Source of the DNA: Isoetes taiwanensis
Lineage: Eukaryota > Streptophyta > Lycopodiopsida > Isoetales > Isoetaceae
Length of the DNA stretch: 64,000 bases
Reading direction: 5' to 3'
Assembly (NCBI GenBank): GCA_021234155.1
Contig: JAJEKV010000073.1
Span: 620,213 to 684,212 of the forward strand
Shown here piece by piece: positions 33,275-43,228 of the stretch. The notes under the pieces are model-generated. The model worked only from the letters and a program-made list of their open reading frames with translations, searched no databases and had not been told where the DNA came from. The position numbers and the translations under genes were made by a program. The first letter of the stretch is position 1. Each line of letters starts with the position of its first letter.

Positions 33275-35205
33275 AACCAGGTCCAAATAAAGTGGGAGGT
33301 GATCTCAGTCGACCTCCTCATCCCCACCGCCTGTGCCCACCCCGAAACGATCGATGAGATGCATATCTTGGCGCAACTACAAGCACATAGTCCACCACAC
33401 TAGACCCTCCCCGATTGTCCCAATCGCATGTGCACTTGCAAGAATCGGGCCACCGTGGAAAGGCCATTGCAAATTATCAAGTCAAAAATGCCACATAGCA
33501 GAGCAACCGTCACAAAGCGAAAGTGACTGGCCGGCTATCCGACCCCGGGCACACTACTTGACTATATCTTTACGCCGCGGGACATCGCCAGCGAGGGGGT
33601 CAAGTCGCATGGGCCGCTTGTATTCCCCGCCCGTTGAAATCGCCAAGAAGGACGAATGATACCCAACCGCCGATGCCGCCAGATGTCATCATATAGATCG
33701 ACATATGGGTCCATCCTATCCGCACGGAGTGGCTACGATAGAAGGTGCCGTAAGCTCGTTTTGAGGGAAATAACAGCGCCGAAAAAGGGGTTGCCACCGG
33801 TATTATGCACACGAACCCGTAAGTACCGTGTCCCCCTCTGCCAACACTTTTGGGGTAACCATTGATCCAAGGTTGTCCCCCGAGTAGCAAGCCACTCCAC
33901 CATGACCCCGCACCATCCGCATGTGTATTGAAGACCGATGTTGGTAACCCACACCCCGTCAGGTAGCCTCACCAGATGCCCCATGTTCCATGAGAAAGAT
34001 GAGATCCATACCGGCCACGTAGAGTTCGGGACTGCCCCTTCCCAAGGGAAGCCTCATATCCTTTCCATGAGACCCCACCCTCCACAATTCCTATTTGTTA
34101 GATAGCCTGGTATGGATGTCAGTCGCCACCTAGGGTGGGGTTCCCTCGAGGAGAAGTAGATGGAGCTAGGCAAAGGGTGTGGTCAGAGGGCGTATGCCAT
34201 GCGCGAGGGGATCACCAGTAGGAGCCGCTATGATTGGGTTGGGGCCATCGGTCTCAGCATCTGTTCCACCGTCGGTCGAAAAATGTGCATCCCGCCGGGG
34301 TCAACTTTGGGGCGGCACTCTTTGGCTTAACACGAATGCCTTGGACCCCGCGAAGGCCCCTTTTGCCTGCCCTGCACTTGGGTGAAACCTGTGAGGTCCC
34401 CTATCCCCACGCATGGATGTCCCCTTCAACATCCGCCCCGGGCGCGCATTCATGGACATCATCGCCTATTTTCAACCGTGAAAGACAATTACCACGCCCG
34501 GATGCCGGCTCCCCATGCCGGGCTTACGAGAAATGTGAACGGCCTCGAATGAGTCCGGATGGAGAATGTGTGTTGAGGTTGTGGAGACTCTCCCCGTTCG
34601 CCATGCCTGGAACGCAACAGGAGCACTCCGAGTTGCGCATGCCCGCTGGGTCCAAGGTGGGCTGGGCCGGGCCCCGTGGCCGGGGTGGGTGGTGGTATCT
34701 AGATGCTTGGGAGGACCGGAGTGGGGCCCCATGGCTCTAGTGGCAGGAGAAAATGGCCTATTACAGGGGCACATCAACCAGGTGCGGGCCCGGGGCCACG
34801 CGGGCCCTGCCGCTGCTTCTACCGCCTCGAAAGCGGGAGCACACTCATTGCCTCCATTCGCCGCCCACCATCTTCGCCGCAGACCGGGCCGCAAAATGAT
34901 TGGGAACCCCACGGTAGGGAGACCCCGCCGCTCGCCGCCAAACGGGATGGCCATTGAGGAGCTGAGTCTCCACGCTAGCGAGAGCTGCCCGCTCAGCCCC
35001 AAAGACCGCCAGCCGAGGGCCGGGTTTAGTACGGCCGACCTTTTGCCGATGAAGATCCCGGTGCCGTTCGGGCCGGGGTCGCATCCAGCGGTACCGCGGC
35101 TCCCCGTACATGGTGGTGGCTGGCCCCTCTACCGACCGGTGACAGGGACCATCGCCTGGTGCATGATTAAGCCCCTATCCTTGGTCATGGTGTCCGTGAG
35201 TTTAT
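33275..35205 (-). mobile_element. GC-rich LINE, inverted second copy (right arm)
   Basis: This is a minus-strand copy of the same LINE, 5' part through the endonuclease region. At 33890-33600 the minus strand encodes FVLLGDFNGRGIQAAHAT, equivalent to LLGDFNAPGQSRAAHAT on the plus copy. It starts beside a kinase fragment (35211) and ends near the plus-strand copy, making a tail-to-tail pair without any RT. No flanking target duplication was found around the pair. Confidence 0.75.
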
Positions 35206-35210
35206 GAAGG

Positions 35211-35615
35211 AATGGGCGAGGTAAAGTTGTGTACACATCTTGAAAGCGGAAAGAAACTGGCCTGCAAAATTATCGCCAAGAGGAATCGGGAACGCCGTTT
35301 TCGAACAAGGTCCGCTGGGTGGTTCGAGAGATCAAAATCGGAAGCCTAATTGGGTCCAATCCACATATAGTGGCATGCAGGGCATCCTATGAAGATGCCT
35401 TCAATGTGTACATGCTATTGGAGCTTTGCAAGGGTGGAAGCCTACATGATTACATCTATAAGCGCGGGAGGCTCCAAGAAAATGAGGCAAGGTTGGTATT
35501 CGGCCAAATCGTAGAAGCCATGAAGTTTTGCCACCACCACAACATCATCCATAGAGATCTTAAGCCGGAAAACATTCTTCTCACCGGCAGCACTAGCTTG
35601 CAAGTAAAGGTGATG
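35211..35615 (+). pseudogene. Kinase copy C: fragment with frameshift and internal deletion
   Basis: It begins inside the glycine-rich loop ([14 protein letters not shown]), continues through ACKIIAKRN, then shifts frame near 35290 (scrambled bases where other copies read GTPENKAA). It resumes at 35319 with [16 protein letters not shown] and runs through [13 protein letters not shown] to TSLQVK. There it joins GTGATGTGGCTGTAGG, which in copy B lies about 390 bp downstream of the stop. A deletion has thus removed DFG, the activation loop and the whole C-lobe. The 5' side abuts the inverted LINE. Confidence 0.9.
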
Positions 35616-36690
35616 TGGCTGTAGGATTGGAAGGTGTGGTTTGTGTTCGCTTGTCATCAATTTCCTTTTTCCAATGTACTTAAACAATGATTTTATAAGT
35701 TTTAAAGGGTCTTGAATTGCTTATCTTTGGGTTTGGGTGCAAGAGAAGAACATATTTTGACTATGGCAAGAAGATTTGTGGACACCACATCTTCCACCGT
35801 ATGCTTGTGGCAAATATGGTAATGGTAATATTTTGATTTATAAAGACATTGGATATTATTTCAAGTTAAACTTAGTAGAGGCATTGTACAGTTTTTTAAT
35901 CAAATTGTAGATGTCGATGCAAGAGTTATAGACCTTAAATATTATGTTTGACCTTAGACTCACTACAGATTCAAAATTGGCAGCAGCGTTGCAAATCTTC
36001 TTTAATGTGGATGCAGACTGGAGGGACTATGGAAGCAAACTCAAACCTGTGGCTTGAATGGTTGGAGAAATGATAGAAACATATTTTTTCAAAGAATTGC
36101 CCAAGCTTAGACCTTGGCAATGATGTGAAGGTTTGACCTTCAATGCTCCATAAAGTGGTTGCCACGTGAATAATAGCAAGCCATTTTCACTTACAACCCT
36201 TGCACTACATGGTTTGCCCGTTAAAAAATCTATTCTATTCTATTCTATTCCCTTGCATATTGTCTGTTTTAACATCTGCCATAAATCTTGCTATGATTCA
36301 TCATTTCCTACAAACATATTACAGGATTTGTATTTCTGAGTACACTATACAAATTAGGAATCTTTTTCTCCCTCAATATGTTAGAGAGATAATCTTGATG
36401 ATGCTACATCCTCTATTTCCCACCGTACCAAACATAAAAGAGTGCAAATATTTGTTCAAAATGTTCAATCCAAAAGCAAGCATCTTGCTCATGCTATTAA
36501 TACATCAATACATGAGGAGGTATTGCATGAGGATATATTGTTGAGCATTTATGAGAATAGAATAGAATAGAAATGAGAAGCCGGTCAACTTTCATGAAGA
36601 GATCATGTCGTGCACACCTTGAAATTATTGGCTTCCTAAGAAACAACATCCTTGGACACCTTTTTTTTTTTGTGAAATTTGATGCTTCAA
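35616..36690. repeat. Kinase 3' flank, copy 2
   Basis: Nearly identical to 27463-28550, including the retroposon insertion (36204-36249, two fewer tail pentamers). Short frames in it are shared chance frames. A T tract near 36660 and a jump to other flank sequence near 36690 mark the end. Confidence 0.85.
36204..36249 (+). mobile_element. Second occurrence of the short retroposon insert
   Basis: This is the same insert as at 28064, again bounded by CCCTTGC (36197-36203 and 36250-36256), with a shorter (TCTAT)n tail. Because position and target duplication are identical, the two loci descend from one insertion event before duplication. Confidence 0.82.
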
Positions 36691-37425
36691 GAAAATACAA
36701 AATGAATTAAATTGGCATCGCAAAAGGATGTTGTTTTGATTTTATCATGGCACTAGAAAAAGTGCCTAGTGTTGCTGGGTGTTCTGTTAGGCATAGATTC
36801 AAAAACTACTACTGAAGACAATGAATTTAGATTGAGAACATAAATAAGATATGCAAGAATGTACAAAATGAGTTAAATTGGCATCGCAAAAGGATGTTGT
36901 TTTGATTTGGAAAGTGTGATGTGGCTATAGGATTAGAAGGTGTGGTTTGCGTTTGTTTCTCATCAATTTCCTTTTCCCAATGTACTTAAACAACGATTTT
37001 ATAAGTTTAAAAGGGTCTTGAATTGCTTATCTTTGGGTTTGGGTGCAAGAGAAGAGCATATTTTGACTATGGCAAGAAGATTTGTGGACACCACATCTAC
37101 CACCTTATGCTTGTGGCAAATATGGTAATAATGGTAATATTTTGATTTATAAAGACATTGGATATTATTTCAAGTTAAACTTAGTAGAGGCATTGTACAA
37201 AATAAGTTTTCTAATCAAATTGTAGATGCCGATGCAAGAGTTATAGGCCTTAAATAAGGTGCCTCTATGTTTGCATTCTTTTGCAACCTTAGACTCACTA
37301 TACATTCAAAATTAGCAGCGGCGTTGCAAATCTTCTTTAACGTGGACGCAGACTGGAGGGACTATGGGAGCAACCTCAAACCTGTGGCTTGAATGGTTGG
37401 AGAAATGTTGTGTTGAGGATCGTCT
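36691..37425. repeat. Partial kinase 3' flank, copy 3
   Basis: This repeats part of the downstream block (GCATCGCAAAAGGATGTTG occurs twice, near 36712 and 36882; GCAAGAAGATTTGTGGACAC near 37070; GAGGATCGTCTCTTGA near 37417). It is cut off and joined to the kinase 5' flank at about 37430, a duplication junction. Confidence 0.75.
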
Positions 37426-37987
37426 CTTGACATTGCTACATTAGAAGAGACATGAGAGGTGTAATTTCTGTTGAAGGCACCTCATGAACATGCACAAACG
37501 AGTCTGAATGGGTGAAAATTTGAAGTATAAATTTTTGCATTGTTACACAAGAGTATAACCTAGACACATGCTCTAAAAACTAGAATCCAAGCTAACGATT
37601 TGCACTACTTTTTCAATGGCACCACTCCCAGCTACAAGGCAAAATACTTTTCTGAACAGCACCACTCTCAGCTGGGCTGGTTTGATCTCAAATGCTTCTA
37701 AAAACAAATTTGCCCAGCCAAGCAGCATGGTAGTGCTGGGATTTCTGCTAAAAGCCGCTACGTACGTTAGATGGACACTACGTTAGGTTTCACTTAGAAA
37801 CCCACGGACGAGAAAAGACAGGAAATGGAAAGTCTTGAAAAGGTTAGCGGGTCTTGAAAAGGTCGAACATTTGCACTTTTAACAAAATAAAAGGACATTT
37901 TGCATTATCTCTCGAGATTTTACAAAAAGCGGACATTTCTAAATCAGGTTTTGCAAGCGACATTCTTAGCAGACGAAGAAGACTACG
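37426..37987. repeat. Kinase 5' flank, copy 3
   Basis: It matches 21700-22221 and 25700-26237 (GCTAACGATTTGCACTAC, CCCAGCCAAGCAGCA, GAAAAGACAGGAAATGG). The unoccupied MITE target GACATTCTTAGCAG is at about 37960. The leader runs directly into ATG 37988. Confidence 0.85.
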
Positions 37988-38827
37988 ATGGAGGAGGCCA
38001 CGAAGACTGCAATAGAAAACTCCTTCAAGATTCACCAACATAAGATACTGGGTGGAGGAGGAATGGGCGAGGTAAAGTTGTGTACACATCTTGAAAGCGG
38101 AAAGAAACTGGCCTGCAAAATTATCGCCAAGAGGAATCTGGGAACGCCAGAAAACAAGGCTGCTGTGGTTCGAGAGATCAAAATCGGAAGCCTAATTGGG
38201 TCCAATCCACATATAGTGGCATGCAGGGCATCCTATGAAGATGCCTTCAATGTGTACATGCTATTGGAGCTTTGCAAGGGTGGAAGCCTACATGATTACA
38301 TCTATAAGCGCGGGAGGCTCCAAGAAAATGAGGCAAGGTTGGTATTCGGCCAAATCGTAGAAGCCATGAAGTTTTTCCACCACCACAACATCATCCATAG
38401 AGATCTTAAGCCGGAAAACATTCTTCTCACCGGCAGCACTAGCTTGCAAGTAAAGGTAGCGGACTTTGGATTATCAGAATTTATCGACTCTCAAGACACC
38501 TTCTCCAAGATTAAGATTGTGGGAACGCCCAGTTATATGGCACCTGAGGCTTTGGACGGATGTTATGGGGCAGAAATCGATGTGTGGAGCGCTGGCCTCG
38601 TTCTTTATGAGATGCTCTAAGGTGTCCAGATGTTTCCGTATAACGACTCACTCAAAGAGCTTGTTGATCATGTACGCTACCAAATAATCGATCTTGAGAG
38701 GCTAAATGTGTCGGAAGAGGCTAAGGATATCATCTATCGCATGCTGCGTAGAGATCCAAAACAACGGCCTACATTTTCTCAAATATCACGACATCGCTGG
38801 TTTTGGTTTACAAGGCATGCACAATAA
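37988..38827 (+). pseudogene. Kinase copy D: full-length but one nonsense codon
   Basis: This copy is collinear with the intact kinase over all 280 codons. The canonical loop LGGGGMGEV is retained, then [24 protein letters not shown] and GTPSYMAPEAL. The frame stops at TAA 38618-38620, directly after VLYEML, where copy B has TCA (one C to A change), and continues open to the normal stop at 38825-38827. Cys to Phe in MKFFHHHN is another difference. A protein ending at the nonsense codon would lack the last 69 residues of the C-lobe and is unlikely to fold. Apart from this stop it is as well preserved as copy B. Confidence 0.92.
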
Positions 38828-40640
38828 ATCAAGAATACACCACATTTGTGCATACATCTTCTTCTTGATGATCTAAGTTTCATCGTCTATTTGTACATAC
38901 ATCTCCATTCTTCTATGTTGGAGGATTTATCAAAAGTTTATAAAGCCAATTAAATGTGGCATTTTACAATATATCATTCCCCATTGACAACTTATTTTTC
39001 ATGTGTATGTGTACATTGCAAAATTCATTTTATCATGGCACTAGAAAAAGTGCCCAGCGTTGTTGGGTGTTCTGTCAGGCATAGATTCAAAAACTACTAC
39101 TGAAGACAATGAATTTAGATTGAGAACATAAATAAGATATGCAAGAATGTACAAAATGAGTTAAATTGGCATCGCAAAAGGATGTTGTTTTGATTTGGAA
39201 AGTGTGATGTGGCTATAGGATTGGAAGGTGTGGTTTGTGTTTGTTTCTCATCAATTTCCTTTTTCCAATGTACTTAAACAACGATTTTATAAGTTTAAAA
39301 GAGTCTTGAATTGCTTATCTTTGGGTTTGGGTGCAAGAAAAGAACATATTTTGACTATGGCAAGAAGATTTGTGGACACCACATCTACCACCGTATGCTT
39401 GTGGCAAATATGGTAATGGTAATATTTTGATTTATAAAGACATTGGATATTATTTCAAGTTAAACTTAGTAGAGGCATTGTACAAAATAAGTTTTCTAAT
39501 CAAATTGTAGATGCCGATGCAAGAGTTATAGGCCTTAAATATTAAGTGCATCTACGTTTGCATTCTTTTGCAACCTTAGACTCACTATAGATTCAAAATT
39601 GGCAGCGGCGTTGCAAATCTTCTTTAACGTGGACGCAGACTGGAGGGACTATGGGAGCAACCTCAAACCTGTGGCTTGAATGGTTGGAGAAATGTTGTGT
39701 TGAGGATCGTCTCTTGAAATTCTCTTCATTTCAGGTTGTCATTCTCGTTCTCTATTGTATTCTTCCTACGAATATAGAAACATAGTTTTTCAAAGAATTG
39801 CCCAAGCTTAGACCTTGGCAATGATGTGAAGGTTTGACCTTCAATGCTCCATACAGTGGTTGCCATGTGAATAATAGCAAGACATTTTCACTTACAACCC
39901 TTGCATATTGTCTGTTTTAACATCTGCCATAAATCTTGCTATGATTCATCATTTCCTAACATATTGCAGGATTTGTATTTCTGAGTACACTATACAAATT
40001 AGGAACCTTTTTCACCCTCTATATGCTACATCCTCTATTTCCTACCGTACAAAACATAAAAGAGTGCAAATATTTGTTCAAAATGTTCAGTCCAAAAGCA
40101 AGCATCTTGCTCATGCTATTAATACATCAATACATGAAGAGGTATTGCATGAGGATATATTGTTGAGCATTTATGAGAATAGAATAGAATAGAAATGAGA
40201 AGCCGGTCAACTTTCATGAAGAGCCGTGTCGTGGACACCTTGAAATTATTGGCTTCCTAAGAAACAACATCCTTGGACACCTTTTTTTTGTGAAATTTGA
40301 TGCTTCATACTGTATAGTCCATCGAAGAGTTTCAACCATTATTCTGCTAAGCCACTTGTCAAACATCCTGAAATTATAAAACAAAATTCTAATTTATAAT
40401 GTACAACATACTAAAAGCACCTTAATAAACACAACTAAACTACAGTCTATAGCTTTTCTAGGCAGTAAACTTGTGTAGAGGATAGTGTCTCAATGTCTAG
40501 CAGCAGCTGCAATGCTGTTAAGTAACTAATGCCATTGTGAGTGAAATTCACGTGTTGCCGGTGAGGTCGAGTGTAATCCTTATTTTGGTAATGTTCTAGC
40601 CGAGCATGAATTTAATTTCTAATATATGATAGCAGGTACC
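38828..40640. repeat. Kinase 3' flank, copy 4 (lacks the short retroposon)
   Basis: Collinear with 27078-28890 and containing GGGTTTGGGTGCAAGAAAAG, GTTGCAAATCTTCTTTAACG and CCAAAAGCAAGCATCTTGC. At 39898-39904 it has CCCTTGC once, the empty site of the retroposon present in two other copies. No genes are seen. Confidence 0.85.
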
Positions 40641-40644
40641 ATTA

Positions 40645-40900
40645 AGAGCAAATTGTATAAATACCGCTATTTTTTTGCAAAATTGTGAAAATGACCTAGT
40701 GTTAGGGGTATTTTTGATAATATGGCCATAACTTTCTTCTGATGATCCAAATAGAAATGTGTTCTTTAGATGAATTGTATTTGAGATGATATCTTTCCAT
40801 TCAAGCTAAAATCACTTGAATTGGAGTCCGGAATCACAAGTTATATTTTTTTTTTAAACACAAATAAACCGTAAATAGGGGTAATTTTACAATTTGCCCT
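40645..40900. mobile_element. Candidate MITE, 256 bp, AGGGCAAATTGTA ends
   Basis: The left end AGAGCAAATTGTATAAATAC and the reverse complement of the right end (AGGGCAAATTGTAAAATTAC) are inverted repeats continuing for about 28 bp. A truncated copy is at 28898. ATTA occurs at both edges, but the right flank is an ATT run, so the true target duplication (TTA, ATTA or longer) cannot be fixed. Non-coding. Confidence 0.6.
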
Positions 40901-40983
40901 ATTATTATTATGTCATTGTTGTCATTATTATTATTAGTATATCTTGAACATATATTGATAGGCCATTTTATAACATACCATTC

Positions 40984-41022
40984 CGGTAAGGGACTCGCAA
41001 AGAACACAAAAAACTGGCGCTT
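40984..41022 (+). repeat. Direct repeat with 43444-43482
   Basis: GGTAAGGGACTCGCAAAG plus AACACAAAAA and ACTGGC occur here and again at 43444, 2.46 kb apart in the same orientation. The two copies bracket the palindrome and hairpin array and could be the ends or an internal duplication of one element. A TATA-like segment lies near the second copy. Confidence 0.7.
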
Positions 41023-41299
41023 TCTCATCTCTCAGCAGTATCCATGGCTTCTATTCTTTGATCTCATGCGGAGGAGGGGCTTCTTTTTGCATGAGCTACT
41101 CTTTCTTGACCATTCATATCCTTTCTAACCTCTTCTATCTTTGCCCTTTTGTCCGGCATAGGACAATCTTTAACTTTTCTCCTCGGATTTAGTATTTGAA
41201 GTTCTCTGGTATCGGGATGTTGTTGGTTTCATGCGAGTCGCAGTGTAAGAATGTCATCGATTCGCGTAGCGGATCGACATTCTTGCACAAGACGAGCAT

Positions 41300-42510
41300 G
41301 CATGCATTGCATGCGTCGCATGCATGCATCGCATGCATTTTTAGGCCGTTCATCAGGTTGGGGGATCGCTATTTATTGCAGAGTTCTTCATCGACGTTTC
41401 ATCGGCGCTTTCTCATCTCTCAGCAGTATCCATGGCTCCCATGCTTCCCCCCCTTAAAATTGTTATTTATATATTCATATTTGTTATAATTGTCGCGTGG
41501 CACGCGTGACCAGCCCCTCGCTTTTTCGAGGTGTAAATATTGTTTTTTGTCACGTGGCACGCGTGACCAGCCCCTCGCTTTTCGAGGTTTTTTCGCTATT
41601 GGTTTTTCTGTTGGTGATGTGCAGGTCCAGGAGTGATGCGCGACTTCGGTATTCTCTGTGGAGCGTGGGTTTTTTTTGTGGGAGCGTTTAGCAGCCCTGC
41701 GTTGTCCAAGCCCCTTGTCGAGATTTTATCGCTAGGGTCTTTCCTCGAAAACCTGAAAGGGCGGGGTTTTTTAATCCCAGCGATAAGCTCTCGGCAGGTA
41801 CACTAGCCAACATCTGTAGCACACAATTTTATTTGGAGTCCAGGTGTTATAACTGGATATTTCCTATGTTTTTCATTTTTTGGGTAGCCTGCGATGTTTT
41901 TCTACAATGGTATAGGGTGGGTAGCTGCACATCGCAGGCTACCCAAAAAATGAAAGACATAGGGAATATCCAGTTATAACACCTGGACCCCAAATAAAAT
42001 TGTGTGCTACAGATGTTGGCTAGACCTGCCGAGAGCTTATCGCCGGATTAAAAACCCCACCCTTCGGTTTTCGAGGAAAACCCCTAGCGATAAAAATCTC
42101 GGCAAGGGGCTTGACAACGCAGGTCGCTAAACGCTCCCACAAAAAAACCCACAGTCCACGAGAATAATCAAGTCGCCAAGCATCACCCCGACCCGCACAT
42201 CACCAACAGAAAACCAATAGAGAAAAACCCTTGAAAAGCTTAGGGTTGATCACGATGCCGCGTACACGACAAAAAAACAATATTTACACCCTCGAAAAAG
42301 TTTAGGGCTGGTCACGCCGCGCACGCCGACAATTTTAACAATAATGAACATATAAATAACAATTTTAAGAGGGGGAGGGTGGGAGCCATGGATACTGCTG
42401 AGAGATAAGAAAGCGTCGATGAACAGTCGATGAAGAACTCTGCAATAAATAGCGATCCCTCAATCTGATGAACGGCCTAAAAATGCATGCATGCATTGCA
42501 TGCTCATCAC
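41300..42510. repeat. Palindrome: about 600-bp arms with 31-bp loop
   Basis: The left arm (41300-41897) and right arm (41929-42510) are reverse complements: GTAGCCTGCGATGT against ACATCGCAGGCTAC at the centre, TCCAGGTGTTATAACTGG against CCAGTTATAACACCTGG further out, and GGCCGTTCATCAG against CTGATGAACGGCC near the ends. ATGCATGC-rich words cap both arms. Arms differ at scattered positions, many C/T or G/A. The left arm holds a 56-bp spaced direct repeat (GCGTGACCAGCCCCTCGC near 41500 and 41559). No protein is encoded. Confidence 0.9.
41713..41798 (+). other. Nested stem-loop N1
   Basis: Three helices nest. Outer: CCTTGTCGAGA with TCTCGGCAGG (one G-U, one bulge). Middle: TATCGCT with AGCGATA. 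Inner: a TTTCCTCGAAA hairpin, followed by GGGCGGGGTTTTTTAATCCC. The reverse-complement copy N2 lies in the other palindrome arm at 42025-42107 (there the outer helix reads CCTTGCCGAGA with TCTCGGCAGG, which pairs better). Confidence 0.75.
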
Positions 42511-42622
42511 AGCAGCAGTATACAATGTGTGGTAAAATCTGAATGGGGAGCTGACCATAGGAATAATGTCTAGCTACCCCATAATGAAATAAGAAAATAA
42601 GCAAAGGCAAGAGAGAGGACAA

Positions 42623-42702
42623 TGGCGACAACTTCTCATCGGGATAAAAAAACCCCGCCCTTTCGGGTTTTCGAGGAAAACCCTAATGAGAAATGGTCGC
42701 CA
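42623..42702 (-). other. Nested stem-loop N3 with different but still paired outer helices
   Basis: On the minus strand the outer helix is TGGCGAC with GTCGCCA and the middle helix is TTCTCAT with ATGAGAA. The core is AGGGTTTTCCTCGAAAACCC, then GAAAGGGCGGGG. The core is nearly identical to N1 and N2, while both outer helices have unrelated sequences that pair perfectly and sit at the same spacing (4 nt on one side, 2-4 on the other). Such covariation supports a selected RNA fold. Similar nested hairpins are known from R regions of plant LTR retrotransposons. Confidence 0.75.
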
Positions 42703-42950
42703 ATGGCCTCGAGGATGCCTTGAAGAGCAAGGTAGGAAATTGGTGAAGCCAGCCCAAATGCGCATCAATGCCATGGAATATGTGAAACCTGGAAAAAGGG
42801 GAGAAATGCTTAGAAAGTACCCGTTAAACATTAATAAAATAGGTACAACCATGGCAGGCAAGCACCCCCTAAGAAAATAGTCCCCAGAAAACAAAAACAC
42901 CCTTTAGACGTTAGAAACCATAAACAAACATATATAGAAATAGAAAACAT

Positions 42951-43228
42951 CACCGAGAGGTGGAAAAAGAAAAATAGCATCACCAATAGGTGGAAAAAAA
43001 AAATAGCATCACCAACAGGTGGAAATCATCTAGCATCACCAACAGGTGGAAATCATCTAGCATCACCCAACGGGTGGAAAAACATAGAGATAGCATCACC
43101 CAATGGTGGAAAATAATTTGCATCACCCATCGGGTGGAAAGAAAGCATCACCCAACGGGTGGTCAGTACTGAACAAAAACATATAAGAAATAGACGATCA
43201 TAATCACCATAGCAACACCCAATGAGTG
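42951..43228. repeat. Array of nine short hairpins (CACCC-loop-GGGTG units)
   Basis: Units of 12-13 bp at 42951, 42981, 43010, 43037, 43064, 43097, 43124, 43149 and 43216 are separated by AT/AG-rich linkers of about 12-54 bp, most preceded by GCAT and followed by GAAA. Each is a small inverted repeat. Four pair four bases (loops GAGA, AATA, AACA, AACA), three pair five (loops AAC or ATC), one has loop CAAT and one is weakened. Changes often keep pairing. One related unit (TTTCTGTTGGTGATGTGC) lies in the palindrome's left arm near 41606. Confidence 0.85.

Noticed and set aside
38466-38687. Overlapping frame MDYQNLSTLKTPSPRL present in both kinase copies
   Set aside because: It is an out-of-frame shadow of the kinase C-lobe, conserved only because the kinase DNA is.
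42951-43228. CRISPR array
   Set aside because: Repeats are short variable hairpins with linkers of very different length, in plant nuclear DNA, with no cas genes.
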